14,487 nucleotides of DNA, from contig DATJZH010000213.1 of the NCBI GenBank assembly GCA_035499215.1, positions 1 through 14,487 of the forward strand, in the 5' to 3' direction. The translations under genes were made by a program, and so were the position numbers. How positions within the stretch are numbered: position 1 is the stretch's first letter; every line of letters starts with the position of its first letter. This document shows positions 1-6,812 of this stretch, piece after piece. This stretch comes from DATJZH01 sp035499215 (GTDB taxonomy: Bacteria; Actinomycetota; Actinomycetes; Streptosporangiales; Streptosporangiaceae). The notes under the pieces were generated by a model. The model made no database searches. It was given only the letters and a program-made list of their open reading frames with translations, and was not told the origin of the DNA.

Positions 1-225
1 TTCGTCTACGGGCTCGGCATCGGCATCCCATTCCTCATCCTCGCCTTTGCCTTCCAGCGCGGCATGAGCCTGTTCGGCTTCGCCAGGCGGCACGCACGAC
101 TCATCACCCGAATCGGCGGCCTGATGCTGATCGCCGTAGGCTTGCTCGAGGTGACGGGTGCCTGGTCCAGTGCCGTTGTCTGGCTGCAGCTGCACTGGTT
201 CAGCAGCTACTCCGCCCCGCTGTGA
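1..225 (+). CDS. ccdA: CcdA-type cytochrome c biogenesis / thiol-disulfide transporter, C-terminal part
   Basis: The reading frame is open from the first base of the window and ends at a TGA at 223-225, so only the last 74 residues are visible. They contain a hydrophobic helix beginning FVYGLGIGIPFLILAFAF, a basic cytoplasmic stretch (FARRHARLITR) and a final helix (GGLMLIAVGLLEVTGAW), followed by a short tail. This is the usual C-terminal arrangement of CcdA/DsbD transmembrane proteins, which carry electrons across the membrane from thioredoxin to extracytoplasmic thiol proteins, including those that prepare apocytochrome c for haem attachment. The redox cysteines would lie upstream, outside the window, so function cannot be checked here. 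In actinomycetes such genes often sit with resA/ccsA/ccsB-like genes, but no such partner lies downstream. The assignment rests on remembered family sequence patterns. Confidence 0.75.
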   Translation, partial: FVYGLGIGIPFLILAFAFQRGMSLFGFARRHARLITRIGGLMLIAVGLLEVTGAWSSAVVWLQLHWFSSYSAPL

Positions 226-274
226 GCCGCGGAGTCCGCTCTCAGTTCAGCGCGTCAACCGCGGCGGTCTGGAT

Positions 275-306
275 GATGTCCGGCTCGGGTCGGCGCACCG
301 GACATC
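275..306 (+). terminator. Stem-loop downstream of the ccdA-like gene, possible terminator
   Basis: GATGTCCGG at 275-283 is perfectly complementary to CCGGACATC at 298-306, with a 14-nt loop. It starts 49 bp after the ccdA-like stop codon. There is no T-run after the stem, so it would be a weak or factor-assisted terminator in actinobacterial style. It could instead be a left-end structure of the decayed IS110 element that begins nearby. Confidence 0.35.
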
Positions 307-398
307 GTGACCGCGCTCCCTTATGCGATGAAAGGGCGGGGCCTCGCTCCCGGATGCTGGAAGTTGCCTGCGTCCGTCTCCACCAGGCTTAAGGCCCA

Positions 399-1160
399 GT
401 GGAAGACTACGACGGCAGGCAGGTCGTGGGTATGGACCTGCACCGGCACCGCAGCGTGCTGGTTCGCATGACCGAGGACGACAGGCGGCTGGGCACCGCG
501 CGGATCACCAGCAGCGCGGCGGAGCTGCGCCGGGAGATCGCCCGGGCCGGGAAGCGCCCGAGGGTGGCGGTGGAGGCAACATCCGGCTGGTACTGGGCCG
601 CGGACGTGCTCGGGCAGGCCGGGGCGGGGGCACGCCTGGCGCACCCGCTGGGCGTGAAGGCGCTCACCTGCCGCAGGGTCAAGAACGACGTCCGGAACGC
701 GGCTGATCTTGCCGACCTGCTTCGGATGAGCCGGTTGCCCGAGGCGTGGGTCGGCCCGCACCCGGTGCGGGAGCTCACAAGGTGCCGGGTCAAGCTGGTC
801 AGGCTGCGCACCAGCTGGAATCCAGGTGCATGCGGTCCTCGCCAGGCTCGCCATCCCGGTCACGCAGTCTGACCTGTTCGGGACCGGCGGCCAGGCATGG
901 CTGGACGGGGTGCGGATGCCGCAGCCCTTATGCCGGGAAGGTGACCTCGCTGCGGCAGCTGGCCGGGGAGCTGTCGGCCGAGATCGCCATGCTGTCGCAG
1001 GTGATCGGCGACCTGCTGGCCGGGGACCGCGGGTACCAGGTCATCCAGCAGCTGCCCGGCATCGGCCCGGTGCTGGCCGCGGTCATCGTGGCCGAGATCG
1101 GCGACACACCCGGTTCAAGAACGCGGCGCAGCTGTGCTCGCGGGCCGGGCTGACATCCGC
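399..1160 (+). pseudogene. IS110-family transposase, frameshifted and 3'-truncated
   Basis: The remnant starts at a GTG (399) and matches IS110-type DEDD transposases of actinobacteria. The N-terminal RuvC-like part shows VGMDLH (Asp13), VEATSGWYW (Glu59) and KNDVRNAADLADLLR (Asp97, Asp103). Homologues I remember read KNDxRDA, so residue 100 appears changed from Asp to Asn in the catalytic cluster. The frame breaks three times: near 820-825, where the match moves to the frame reading VHAVLARLAIP; near 925-932, where it moves to the frame reading YAGKVTSLRQLAG; and near 1108-1112, where it moves back to read RFKNAAQLCSRAGLTSA. The Transposase_20-type helix-hairpin-helix segment (LPGIGPVLAAVIVAEIGD) is present, but similarity stops after about 1158 and the usual C-terminal ~100 or more residues are missing. 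Frameshifts, truncation and the altered active site together make it a dead element. I see no clear flanking target duplication. Confidence 0.88.
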
Positions 1161-1235
1161 TGCCTGTCCGCCCCCGCCCCTGAGCCCGCACCGGCCCGGG
1201 CCGGGCCGGGCCGCATGACCACACCCTGGCCAGCG

Positions 1236-1300
1236 GCCGGGTGCGAGGCCGCCAGGCATTCTGCCCCCGCCGGGTGCGAGGCCGCCAGGCATTCTGCCCC
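1236..1300. repeat. 33-bp direct repeat, two adjacent copies
   Basis: The unit beginning GCCGGGTGCGAGGCCGCCAG and ending in ATTCTGCCCC occurs at 1236-1268 and again at 1269-1300, identical over the shared bases except at the C-run of the junction. It lies just beyond the point where the IS110 remnant loses similarity. Such a duplication commonly arises by slippage. I see no coding role. Confidence 0.85.
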
Positions 1301-1545
1301 CCGCCCCCGGCGGGTACGGCGCCTCTCCGATTGGCCCTGCCTGACCGCCCTCTGACGCGGACCCGCCCCATGCCGCCCGGCCACGGCCGGGGACACGCGA
1401 AAGGATGAACGCAGCCAGCGGCACTGCCCGCACCGGGAAGACCCCGGAACCCGGGACGGGACTCAAACCACCACATACCGCCACCGCCGATGACCCCGGC
1501 TCCCGTTCCCCGCCGCCAACATCATCGGGCTCCCGGCCGGTCGCC

Positions 1546-1597
1546 TCAAGGACGCCTCCGGCGCCGCCACGGCGGCCGGGCTCCGCCCGGTCCTTGA
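1546..1597. repeat. Nested inverted repeat (potential large hairpin)
   Basis: The outer arms TCAAGGAC (1546-1553) and GTCCTTGA (1590-1597) are perfectly complementary. Inside them, GCCGCC (1563-1568) and GGCGGC (1571-1576) form a second stem. There is no gene around it, so it may be a relict RNA structure or terminator, or chance in GC-rich sequence. Confidence 0.5.
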
Positions 1598-1702
1598 CCC
1601 GCCCGCCCGCTCGCCACGGACATGGCAGCTGCAGGAAAACAGGAGACCACTCACGGATGCCCGCAGACCCGGCCGCGACCCGCATAACCCCAGTTCACGC
1701 CG

Positions 1703-1803
1703 TGCTTGACAGGGGTCCGCTCCTTCAGGGATGAACGCTTCCGACCACGCGGCGGCATGCAGGTAGTTGGTGTCAAGCAGCGTGCCGTCGATGGAGCCGA
1801 AGA
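1703..1803 (-). pseudogene. Fragment of a HAD-superfamily phosphatase
   Basis: Read on the minus strand, 1803 down to about 1703 encodes FGSIDGTLLDTNYLHAAAW followed by SEAFIPEG. This closely resembles the start of beta-phosphoglucomutase-like HAD hydrolases (FDxDGTLxDTNYLHxxAW). Only motif I and the start of the cap helix remain; no core domain follows. The catalytic DxD is broken: the first (nucleophile) Asp is replaced by Ser in SIDGT. Immediately upstream on the same strand lie three tandem ~26-bp repeats whose unit contains the codons for VFGS, so the normal start codon is gone. It is a non-functional scrap about 33 codons long, probably left by deletion in this decayed region. Recognition is by motif memory, without database support. 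Confidence 0.6.
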
Positions 1804-1869
1804 CAGAGCAGAGCCGAGGGAGCCGAAGACAGAGCAGAGCCGAGGAGCCGAATACAGAGCAGAGCCGAG
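1793..1869. repeat. Three tandem ~26-bp repeats
   Basis: The unit GGAGCCGAAGACAGAGCAGA, continued by GCCGAG, occurs at 1793-1818, 1819-1844 and 1844-1869. The third copy overlaps the second by one G and has A-to-T variation (GAATACAG). On the minus strand the array ends exactly at the degenerate motif I of the HAD fragment, so the repeats look like an expansion of that gene's 5' end. It is far too short, and lacks spacers, for a CRISPR array. Confidence 0.9.
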
Positions 1870-2264
1870 CGTGGGCTCGGCGGCAAACCGGCCGGACGGT
1901 CCCCTCACCGTCCGTAACGCGACCCAAATCCGCCACGCACTTGCCCGGCGAATGGGCCGTACCGCAGGGCCCCATGGGTATAGGTGTATCGGCGCTTATC
2001 GGCATGGCCAGATACCGGTCGGCCTGCTCGTGGAATCCGAACGGCATTCCGCTACTGTGCGTACTCCTTGGCCAAGCTTGGCCGAAAAAGGTTGTATGCA
2101 TCATGTCAGGGTGCCAGACTCACGACGTGGCAATAGCGCTTGACGGTGGCTTCCCAGCGGAATCCGCAGGCAGGGCCGCCGACCAGCAGCGGCCGGACAC
2201 GCCCGGCCGCCAGTCAGCAGGACATCGCGAGCAGCCATCCGCTTTCGGGCAGCCACCCGCTTTA
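1870..2264. other. Intergenic region upstream of the flavohaemoprotein gene
   Basis: The frame of the flavohaemoprotein stays open through this stretch, but the encoded residues resemble nothing I know and third-position G+C is lower than in the gene proper. The stretch probably carries the promoter and control sites. Visible elements are a 14-bp perfect palindrome at 2070-2083, a looser inverted repeat GGAAT...ATTCC around 2032-2050, and an alternative ATG at 2103. I find no other gene. Confidence 0.5.
2070..2083. promoter_or_regulatory. 14-bp perfect palindrome, candidate operator
   Basis: GGCCAAGCTTGGCC is its own reverse complement. It is followed by an A-rich run (GAAAAAGG) and TTGTAT (2092-2097). 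It lies about 180 bp upstream of the preferred flavohaemoprotein start, or 20 bp upstream of the alternative ATG at 2103. A dimeric repressor such as an NO- or redox-sensing regulator could bind here, but the sequence does not match an NsrR site that I know. Confidence 0.3.
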
Positions 2265-3512
2265 ATGGGAAATTATGCGGTCGATAAGACATCGGATGCG
2301 GCTGGTCAGACGGCCTGGGGACTGACGCAGAACGAGAGCCTGACCGCTGGTGACACCGCCCCGCCGGTCCAGGCGGCGACACCGTATTTAAATGCGCGGC
2401 TGATGAAGGAGTCGTTCGCGCATGTTATGGCGGATCCGCAGGCATCAATGGAATATCTCTATGCTCACCTTTTCGCGCAGAGCCCGGAACTTCGGGCCCT
2501 GTTCCCGCTTTCGATGACCGGGCTGCGGGAACGTGTCTTTGCCGCTCTCGCCCGTCTCGTCTGGAGCTTGGACACGCCGGAAGCCTGCGCCGCTTTCTTG
2601 CGCCAGCTCGGCCGGGATCATCGCAAGTTCGGAGTCCGCGAAAAGCACCACAAATTATTTTTCGAGGCACTGCTGGCGACAGTGGAGTATTTCAGCGGGC
2701 CGGCCTGGACCGCTGAGACCAAAGCGGCATGGACGAGCGCACTGGAGTATGCGGAAGTCACGATGCGCGCTGCAGCCCAGCAGGACGGCAAGACCCAGCC
2801 GCCGTGGTGGCTCGGGGAAGTGATCAAGCACGACCGGCGCAGCGGCGGCATCGCGGTGCTTACCATCCGGCCGGACCAGCCGCTCCGGTATCTGCCCGGC
2901 CAGTATGTCGACGTGCAGGTGTCACGATGGCCGCGGCAGTGGCGGAGCTATTCGGTCGCGAACGCCCCGCGCCGCAGCGGGGTCTTTGACCTGCACGTAC
3001 GTGCCATCTCCGGCGGCATGGTAAGCAACGCCCTCGTGCATCACGTCGGAGTCGGGGACACCGTCCTGCTTGGCCGCGCGAAGGGAGAGATGACCGCGCC
3101 GCTGAACGGGGAACGTGACCTGCTGTGCGTCGCGGGCGGCACCGGGCTCGCGCCGATCAAGGCGATTATCGAGGCACTGATCAGCAGCACCAGGTACACG
3201 CAGCGGCGGGGAATTACCCTCCTGTTCGGGGCCCGGCGGCAGGCCGAGCTGTACGATCTGGCGGGCCTTCGGGCGCTCCAGATGTCGTGTCCGGCCCTGT
3301 CGGTCATCCCGGTAGTCTCCGGCGAGCCGGAGTTCGACGGGCGGACCGGAATGCTCCCGGACATCACGGCTGCGCGCGACGGCATCGAGGATTGCGAGGT
3401 CTTCATCAGCGGCCCAGCCGAGATGGTGATGCAGACCGAGCGGGCGCTAGCTGGCCGGGTGGCAGCCGAGCACGTTCATCACGATCCGCTGACCGACCTG
3501 CCGGGATCCTGA
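2265..3512 (+). CDS. Flavohaemoprotein (globin plus FAD/NAD(P)H reductase)
   Basis: The 415-residue protein has a globin domain (about residues 40-175) and a ferredoxin-reductase-like module (about 185-410). Globin signatures are LYAHLFAQSPELRALFP, with the distal B10 tyrosine at Tyr66, and GRDHRKFG, with the likely proximal haem ligand His119. The reductase part has the FAD motif RSYSVANAP and the NAD(P)H-binding GGTGLAPIKAIIE. Flavohaemoproteins use NAD(P)H to convert nitric oxide and oxygen to nitrate in the cytoplasm; this one matches the actinomycete subgroup. Length from the ATG at 2265 fits that family. The frame stays open to the ATG at 2103 (469 residues), but the extra residues are low in similarity and neither start has a strong ribosome binding site, so the start is uncertain. 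The gene stands alone and converges with thyX. Confidence 0.85.
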   Translation: MGNYAVDKTSDAAGQTAWGLTQNESLTAGDTAPPVQAATPYLNARLMKESFAHVMADPQASMEYLYAHLFAQSPELRALFPLSMTGLRERVFAALARLVWSLDTPEACAAFLRQLGRDHRKFGVREKHHKLFFEALLATVEYFSGPAWTAETKAAWTSALEYAEVTMRAAAQQDGKTQPPWWLGEVIKHDRRSGGIAVLTIRPDQPLRYLPGQYVDVQVSRWPRQWRSYSVANAPRRSGVFDLHVRAISGGMVSNALVHHVGVGDTVLLGRAKGEMTAPLNGERDLLCVAGGTGLAPIKAIIEALISSTRYTQRRGITLLFGARRQAELYDLAGLRALQMSCPALSVIPVVSGEPEFDGRTGMLPDITAARDGIEDCEVFISGPAEMVMQTERALAGRVAAEHVHHDPLTDLPGS

Positions 3513-3564
3513 GCTTACCGGCCGAGATGCTTGCCGGAGAAAACGAAGATCCGCCGAAGCAGTA

Positions 3565-4353
3565 TCACACCTTGCGCCAGCGGGGGACCCAGGTGCCGTT
3601 GCTGACCGTATAGTCGGCGAAGAACGACGGGACCTCCGCCCGCATGAGCTCCCCGATCTTGCCGAATACCAGCCGGATCTCCTCTTCGGCGGCCGGGTCG
3701 GTCCGTGCCTCGATGGTGTGCCGCAACGTGCGGACATTGGCCGTCCACAGCAGTCCGGTCGCGACCCCGTCCGGCGCGAAGCGGCGCATGAACGACGTCT
3801 TGTGCTTCTTCTCGTGGAACGACGCGCCCTCGGCGTCCAGGCCGAAGTGCCCGGCCATCCAGCGCTGGAAGTCCTCCAGCTGCTCCAGCACGGCGGTGGC
3901 CCGCTTCATGAGATCCGCGTCGCCGAGCGCCCAGTCCGGGAACCAGAACGGGATCTCGGCAAGCCGGACAAATCTCAGCGACTCCTGCGAGATCGCAGTC
4001 CCCGGCCGGTGCCGGACCAGCTCATGCGAGCAGACACGGCTGATGTTATGCAGCACGAAACTGAAATTCACGTGCTCAAGGACCGAGCCATGCGCGCTGG
4101 ACACTATGTTCTGCAAGTAGGCGTCCTGGTCGGTCCGGATCTTCGTGACGTTCGGGTTGAGCCCCGGCTCCCAGGACCGGTAGCACAGCCGCCCGCCGAA
4201 CTCGGCCAGGTTGAGCGCGTCGTTGTCCAGGTCCCCCTGGTCGAGGCGCTCCAGCCAGCTGTCTCCGCCGACGTCGCGCAGGTACTCAGCCAGCACCGCA
4301 TAGTCGATCTCGGGACGGGCGACGAGGAACACCTCTGGCTGTACGCTCTTCAT
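3565..4353 (-). CDS. thyX: Flavin-dependent thymidylate synthase ThyX
   Basis: The 262-residue protein carries the ThyX signatures: HGSVLEHVNFSFV (residues 88-100) and the dUMP/FAD-binding motif RHRPGTAISQES (114-125). Here RHR and the final Ser are separated by eight residues rather than the seven of the textbook RHRX7S, which matches an actinobacterial subgroup I remember with RHRxGTAISQES. ThyX methylates dUMP to dTMP using methylenetetrahydrofolate, FAD and NADPH in the cytoplasm. The ATG at 4353-4351 is chosen because similarity begins there and it lies 11 bp after the trpEG stop; upstream codons in this frame lie inside trpEG and are Arg/Ala-rich. The spacing and shared strand suggest co-transcription with trpEG. 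No separate promoter is evident. The gene converges with the flavohaemoprotein gene across a 52-bp gap that contains only a weak 5-bp hairpin. Confidence 0.93.
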   Translation of the reverse strand: MKSVQPEVFLVARPEIDYAVLAEYLRDVGGDSWLERLDQGDLDNDALNLAEFGGRLCYRSWEPGLNPNVTKIRTDQDAYLQNIVSSAHGSVLEHVNFSFVLHNISRVCSHELVRHRPGTAISQESLRFVRLAEIPFWFPDWALGDADLMKRATAVLEQLEDFQRWMAGHFGLDAEGASFHEKKHKTSFMRRFAPDGVATGLLWTANVRTLRHTIEARTDPAAEEEIRLVFGKIGELMRAEVPSFFADYTVSNGTWVPRWRKV

Positions 4354-4364
4354 GGCACGGCACA

Positions 4365-6683
4365 CTACCCGCCGGGGCGCCCGCCGGCGGGCGCAGCCGA
4401 CGTCGCGGTGGCGGCTGTCGGCGCCGCCCGCTCCCGGCATAGCCGCAGCACGTTCGCGATGATCTGGTACCCGGCGCCGCCGGATGCCGTCAGGATCGAC
4501 TCGGGGTGGAACTGCACCGCCCACCTGCCCCGCGCCTGGTTCTCGATCGCCATCACCACGCCGTCGGGGGTGATCGCGGTGACCTCGAACTCGCCGTGTA
4601 CCTGGTCCGGCGTCGCATGCAGCGAGTGGTACCTGGCGGCGGTGAACTGCGGCGGCAAGCCGGCCAGCAGGGACCCGCCGAGCACCTGGATGAGGCTGGG
4701 CTTGCCGTGCACGGGGGTAGCGAGCAGCCCGAGCGCGCCGCCGGCGTGCTCCACCATCGCCTGCAGGCCGAGACAGACGCCAAAGGCGGCCAGGCCGCGC
4801 GCGTCGAGTTCGGCCAGCAGATCCGCGCAGCCGAAATCGGCCGGGCGCCCTGGTCCCGGCGACAGCACGACCAGGTCAGGGGCATAGTCGTCGAGGCGGC
4901 CGGCCTCGAATCCGGCTCGCAGCGTGGTCACTTCAGCGCCATGCTCGCGGAAGTAACCGGCCAGCGTATGGACAAACGAGTCCTGGTGGTCGACGAGGAG
5001 GACGCGCAGCCCGCTGCCCAGCGGCGCCGGCGCGGCGGGGCCCGGGTGGCGGCGGCTGTCCCGTTTGGCTGCTGAATTTTCCGGCGTCGCAGCGTGGCCA
5101 CCGGGGTCGGCGAGCGTCTCCAGCAGCGCCCGTGCCTTGAGCTGCGTCTCCCGCTCCTCGGCTGCAGGGTCGGAGTCGAACAGCAGCGTCGCCCCGGTCC
5201 GCACCGCGGCGATCCCGTTGCTGACGTGCGCCGTGCGCAACGTGAGGCCAGTGTTCATGCCGCCGTCAAAACCGATCACGCCGACCGCTCCCCCGTACCA
5301 CCGCCGGGGCTGATCCTCGTGATCTTCGATGAACTGCATCGCCCAGGTCTTCGGCGCCCCGGTCACGGTGACGGCCCACATGTGGGTGAGGAAGGCGTCG
5401 AGCGCGTCAAAGCCGGGCCGCAGCCGGCCCTCGATGTGATCGACGGTGTGGATGAGCCGGCTGTACATCTCGATCTGCCGCCGGCCGATCACCGAGACGC
5501 TGCCGGGCACGCAGATCCGCGACTTGTCGTTGCGGTCCACGTCAGTGCACATCGTCAGCTCGGATTCCTCCTTGGCGGAATCGAGCAGCGTCCTGATGTT
5601 GGCCGCGTCCTCCAGCGGGCCGGTGCCGCGGGCAATCGTGCCCGCGATCGGGCAGGTCTCCACCCGGTCGCCGGTCACTCGCACGTACATTTCCGGCGAG
5701 GCCCCGACCAGGTACTCCCCCTCCCCCATGTTCAGGAAGAACTCGTACGGGGCCGGATTGCGGTGCCGCAGCCGCTCGTAGAACGCGGCGGGCGAGCCGC
5801 AGGCAGCGTGGAAGGCGTGGCTGGGCACCACCTCGAACAGATCGCCGCAGGCAAATCGCTCCCTGGCCGCCGCCACGACCCGGGCATATGCGCCCGGCTG
5901 CGGATCGGCGGGCAGGGCAGGAACAGCGGGCGAAACAGGCGCCCCGGGCTGGCTCCCGCCGCTGCTGGCCGGGGTCGCTCGGGGCAGCCCGTGCGTGGAC
6001 CCGGCGGCCGTGGCGAAGTCGTACGAGAAGCAAGTGGCGGTCTCGCGTTTGCGGTCCAGCGCGTACAGCCGGTCGGGAATGTGCAGGACCAGGTCGCGCC
6101 GGCCCGCCTGGCGCTCGTGCCGCAGCCGGACCGGCTCGAACTGGAACGCCAGGTCGTAGCCGAATGCCCCGTACAGGCCCAGGTGCGGGTCGGGCCCGGC
6201 GAAAGCGGCGATGACCTCGCGCAGCGCGGAGAACACCGTGCGGCGGTGGCTGCGCTCCTCCTCCGTGAAGGAACCGCCGTCGTCCTCGACGATGACCTCG
6301 ACCTGGTCTGGATCCTGGCCAGCGCCAGCCGGGCCGGAGCCAGCCGGGCCGGAGCCAGCCGTAACCGGGGTGCCGGCCCGGCGCAGGGCCGCCTCGATCA
6401 CCGGCATCAGCACGCGGCCGCGGTCGTTGAGCGCCCGGGCCGCGACGCGCCTGCCGCTGGCGACGATCTCGACGGGCGGGTCGACGTAGGCCAGGTGCCA
6501 GCGGCTGTAACGGCCCGGGTACTCCATCCCGGAACTGAGTACGGCGCCGCGGCGCTCGTCGACCTGGCGGGTGATCTGGCCGAGCAGGGCGGGGTCGAAG
6601 GGCGCGGCGGTGCGCCTCACCCGGACTCCGCCGCTGGTCACGAAATCGGCCTGGGCAGCCGCTGCGGACTGTGTGTCTGGCAT
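4365..6683 (-). CDS. trpEG: Fused anthranilate synthase TrpE-TrpG
   Basis: The 772-residue protein joins a TrpE chorismate-binding part (about 1-520) to a TrpG class-I glutamine amidotransferase part (about 575-755). TrpE motifs include LSSGMEYPGRYSRW (49-62, in the region where Trp feedback acts), CPIAGTIARG with Ala347, ELTMCTDVDRND and VTGAPK. Alanine at the PIAGT position, where aminodeoxychorismate synthase has lysine, and the E-before-G order indicate anthranilate rather than aminobenzoate synthesis. TrpG has FGVCLGLQ (nucleophile Cys637) and VQFHPES (His726, Glu728). The enzyme makes anthranilate from chorismate and glutamine, the first step to tryptophan. A 15-bp DNA repeat (6324-6360) encodes an SGPAG-rich insert near residues 108-120. 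The ATG at 6683 has GAGGA seven bases upstream. The family resembles the rhizobial and Streptomyces fused type. Confidence 0.94.
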   Translation of the reverse strand: MPDTQSAAAAQADFVTSGGVRVRRTAAPFDPALLGQITRQVDERRGAVLSSGMEYPGRYSRWHLAYVDPPVEIVASGRRVAARALNDRGRVLMPVIEAALRRAGTPVTAGSGPAGSGPAGAGQDPDQVEVIVEDDGGSFTEEERSHRRTVFSALREVIAAFAGPDPHLGLYGAFGYDLAFQFEPVRLRHERQAGRRDLVLHIPDRLYALDRKRETATCFSYDFATAAGSTHGLPRATPASSGGSQPGAPVSPAVPALPADPQPGAYARVVAAARERFACGDLFEVVPSHAFHAACGSPAAFYERLRHRNPAPYEFFLNMGEGEYLVGASPEMYVRVTGDRVETCPIAGTIARGTGPLEDAANIRTLLDSAKEESELTMCTDVDRNDKSRICVPGSVSVIGRRQIEMYSRLIHTVDHIEGRLRPGFDALDAFLTHMWAVTVTGAPKTWAMQFIEDHEDQPRRWYGGAVGVIGFDGGMNTGLTLRTAHVSNGIAAVRTGATLLFDSDPAAEERETQLKARALLETLADPGGHAATPENSAAKRDSRRHPGPAAPAPLGSGLRVLLVDHQDSFVHTLAGYFREHGAEVTTLRAGFEAGRLDDYAPDLVVLSPGPGRPADFGCADLLAELDARGLAAFGVCLGLQAMVEHAGGALGLLATPVHGKPSLIQVLGGSLLAGLPPQFTAARYHSLHATPDQVHGEFEVTAITPDGVVMAIENQARGRWAVQFHPESILTASGGAGYQIIANVLRLCRERAAPTAATATSAAPAGGRPGG
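6324..6360. repeat. 15-bp tandem repeat inside trpEG
   Basis: GCCAGCCGGGCCGGA occurs at 6324-6338 and 6339-6353, with a partial third copy to 6360. On the coding strand it yields repeated Gly/Ser/Pro/Ala residues in a loop of the TrpE part, between the N-terminal segment and VEVIVEDDGG. It looks like in-frame slippage in a surface loop. Confidence 0.85.
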
Positions 6684-6723
6684 TGACGGGTCCTCGCATC
6701 GTCGGCCGGCCCGCCGGACGGGC

Positions 6724-6759
6724 ACGACAAAGGCGACCGCCGGGTGCCGGGCAGTCGCC
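6724..6759 (-). terminator. Attenuator terminator of the trp unit
   Basis: On the minus strand GGCGACTGCC (6759-6750) pairs with GGCGGTCGCC (6741-6732) as a 10-bp stem containing one G-U pair around an 8-nt loop, followed by TTTGTCGT. It lies between the leader peptide stop and the trpEG start, where a transcription attenuator belongs. Confidence 0.8.
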
Positions 6760-6787
6760 TTCAGGATCTCAGAGAGAACGCGAACCA

Positions 6788-6812
6788 GGCACCGCCTAGC
6801 GGCGGCGGCGCC
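6788..6812 (-). promoter_or_regulatory. Alternative leader hairpin of the trp attenuator
   Basis: GGCGCCGCC (6812-6804), which includes the last two bases of the Trp codon and the Arg codons of the leader peptide, can pair with GGCGGTGCC (6796-6788), with one G-U pair. The GGTGCC of this element can instead pair with GGCACC in the terminator loop (6748-6743). That gives the mutually exclusive pairings expected of attenuation, but the antiterminator is short. Confidence 0.5.

Larger units (their letters stand above)
1161..1702. other. Gene-free stretch after the dead transposase
   Basis: No convincing gene is seen on either strand. The open frames here (for example 1405-1734 on the plus strand) encode low-complexity Pro/Arg/Ser-rich sequence without recognisable motifs and look like by-products of high G+C. 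The stretch does hold a two-copy 33-bp direct repeat (1236-1300) and a nested inverted repeat (1546-1597), listed separately. It is probably debris between the transposase remnant and the HAD remnant. Confidence 0.55.

Noticed and set aside
1455..1480. tRNA fragment or attachment site (minus strand reads GGTTTGAGTCCCG, like a T-arm)
   Set aside because: No acceptor or anticodon arm can be built around it and no second copy is seen, so it is probably chance.
1405..1734. Small Pro/Ser/Arg-rich gene on the plus strand
   Set aside because: It has low complexity, no recognisable motif and a decayed neighbourhood, and it overlaps the HAD fragment on the other strand.
1793..1869. CRISPR array
   Set aside because: The repeats are directly adjacent with no spacers, there are only three, and no cas genes are in the window.
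1767..2264. N-terminal extension of the flavohaemoprotein to an upstream start
   Set aside because: The extension would include the tandem repeats and HAD debris and has no similarity to globins. The ATG at 2265 gives the family length, although 2103 stays possible.
4365..6683. Aminodeoxychorismate synthase (PabAB), which would fit a folate link with thyX
   Set aside because: The protein has TrpE-TrpG order, alanine in PIAGT instead of the lysine typical of PabB, and a Trp-codon leader with attenuator upstream.
5094..6686. 530-codon open frame on the plus strand opposite trpEG
   Set aside because: It lies wholly antisense to a motif-complete TrpE-TrpG. Its Arg/Ala/Gly/Pro-rich translation has no known motif, as expected from high G+C on the opposite strand.
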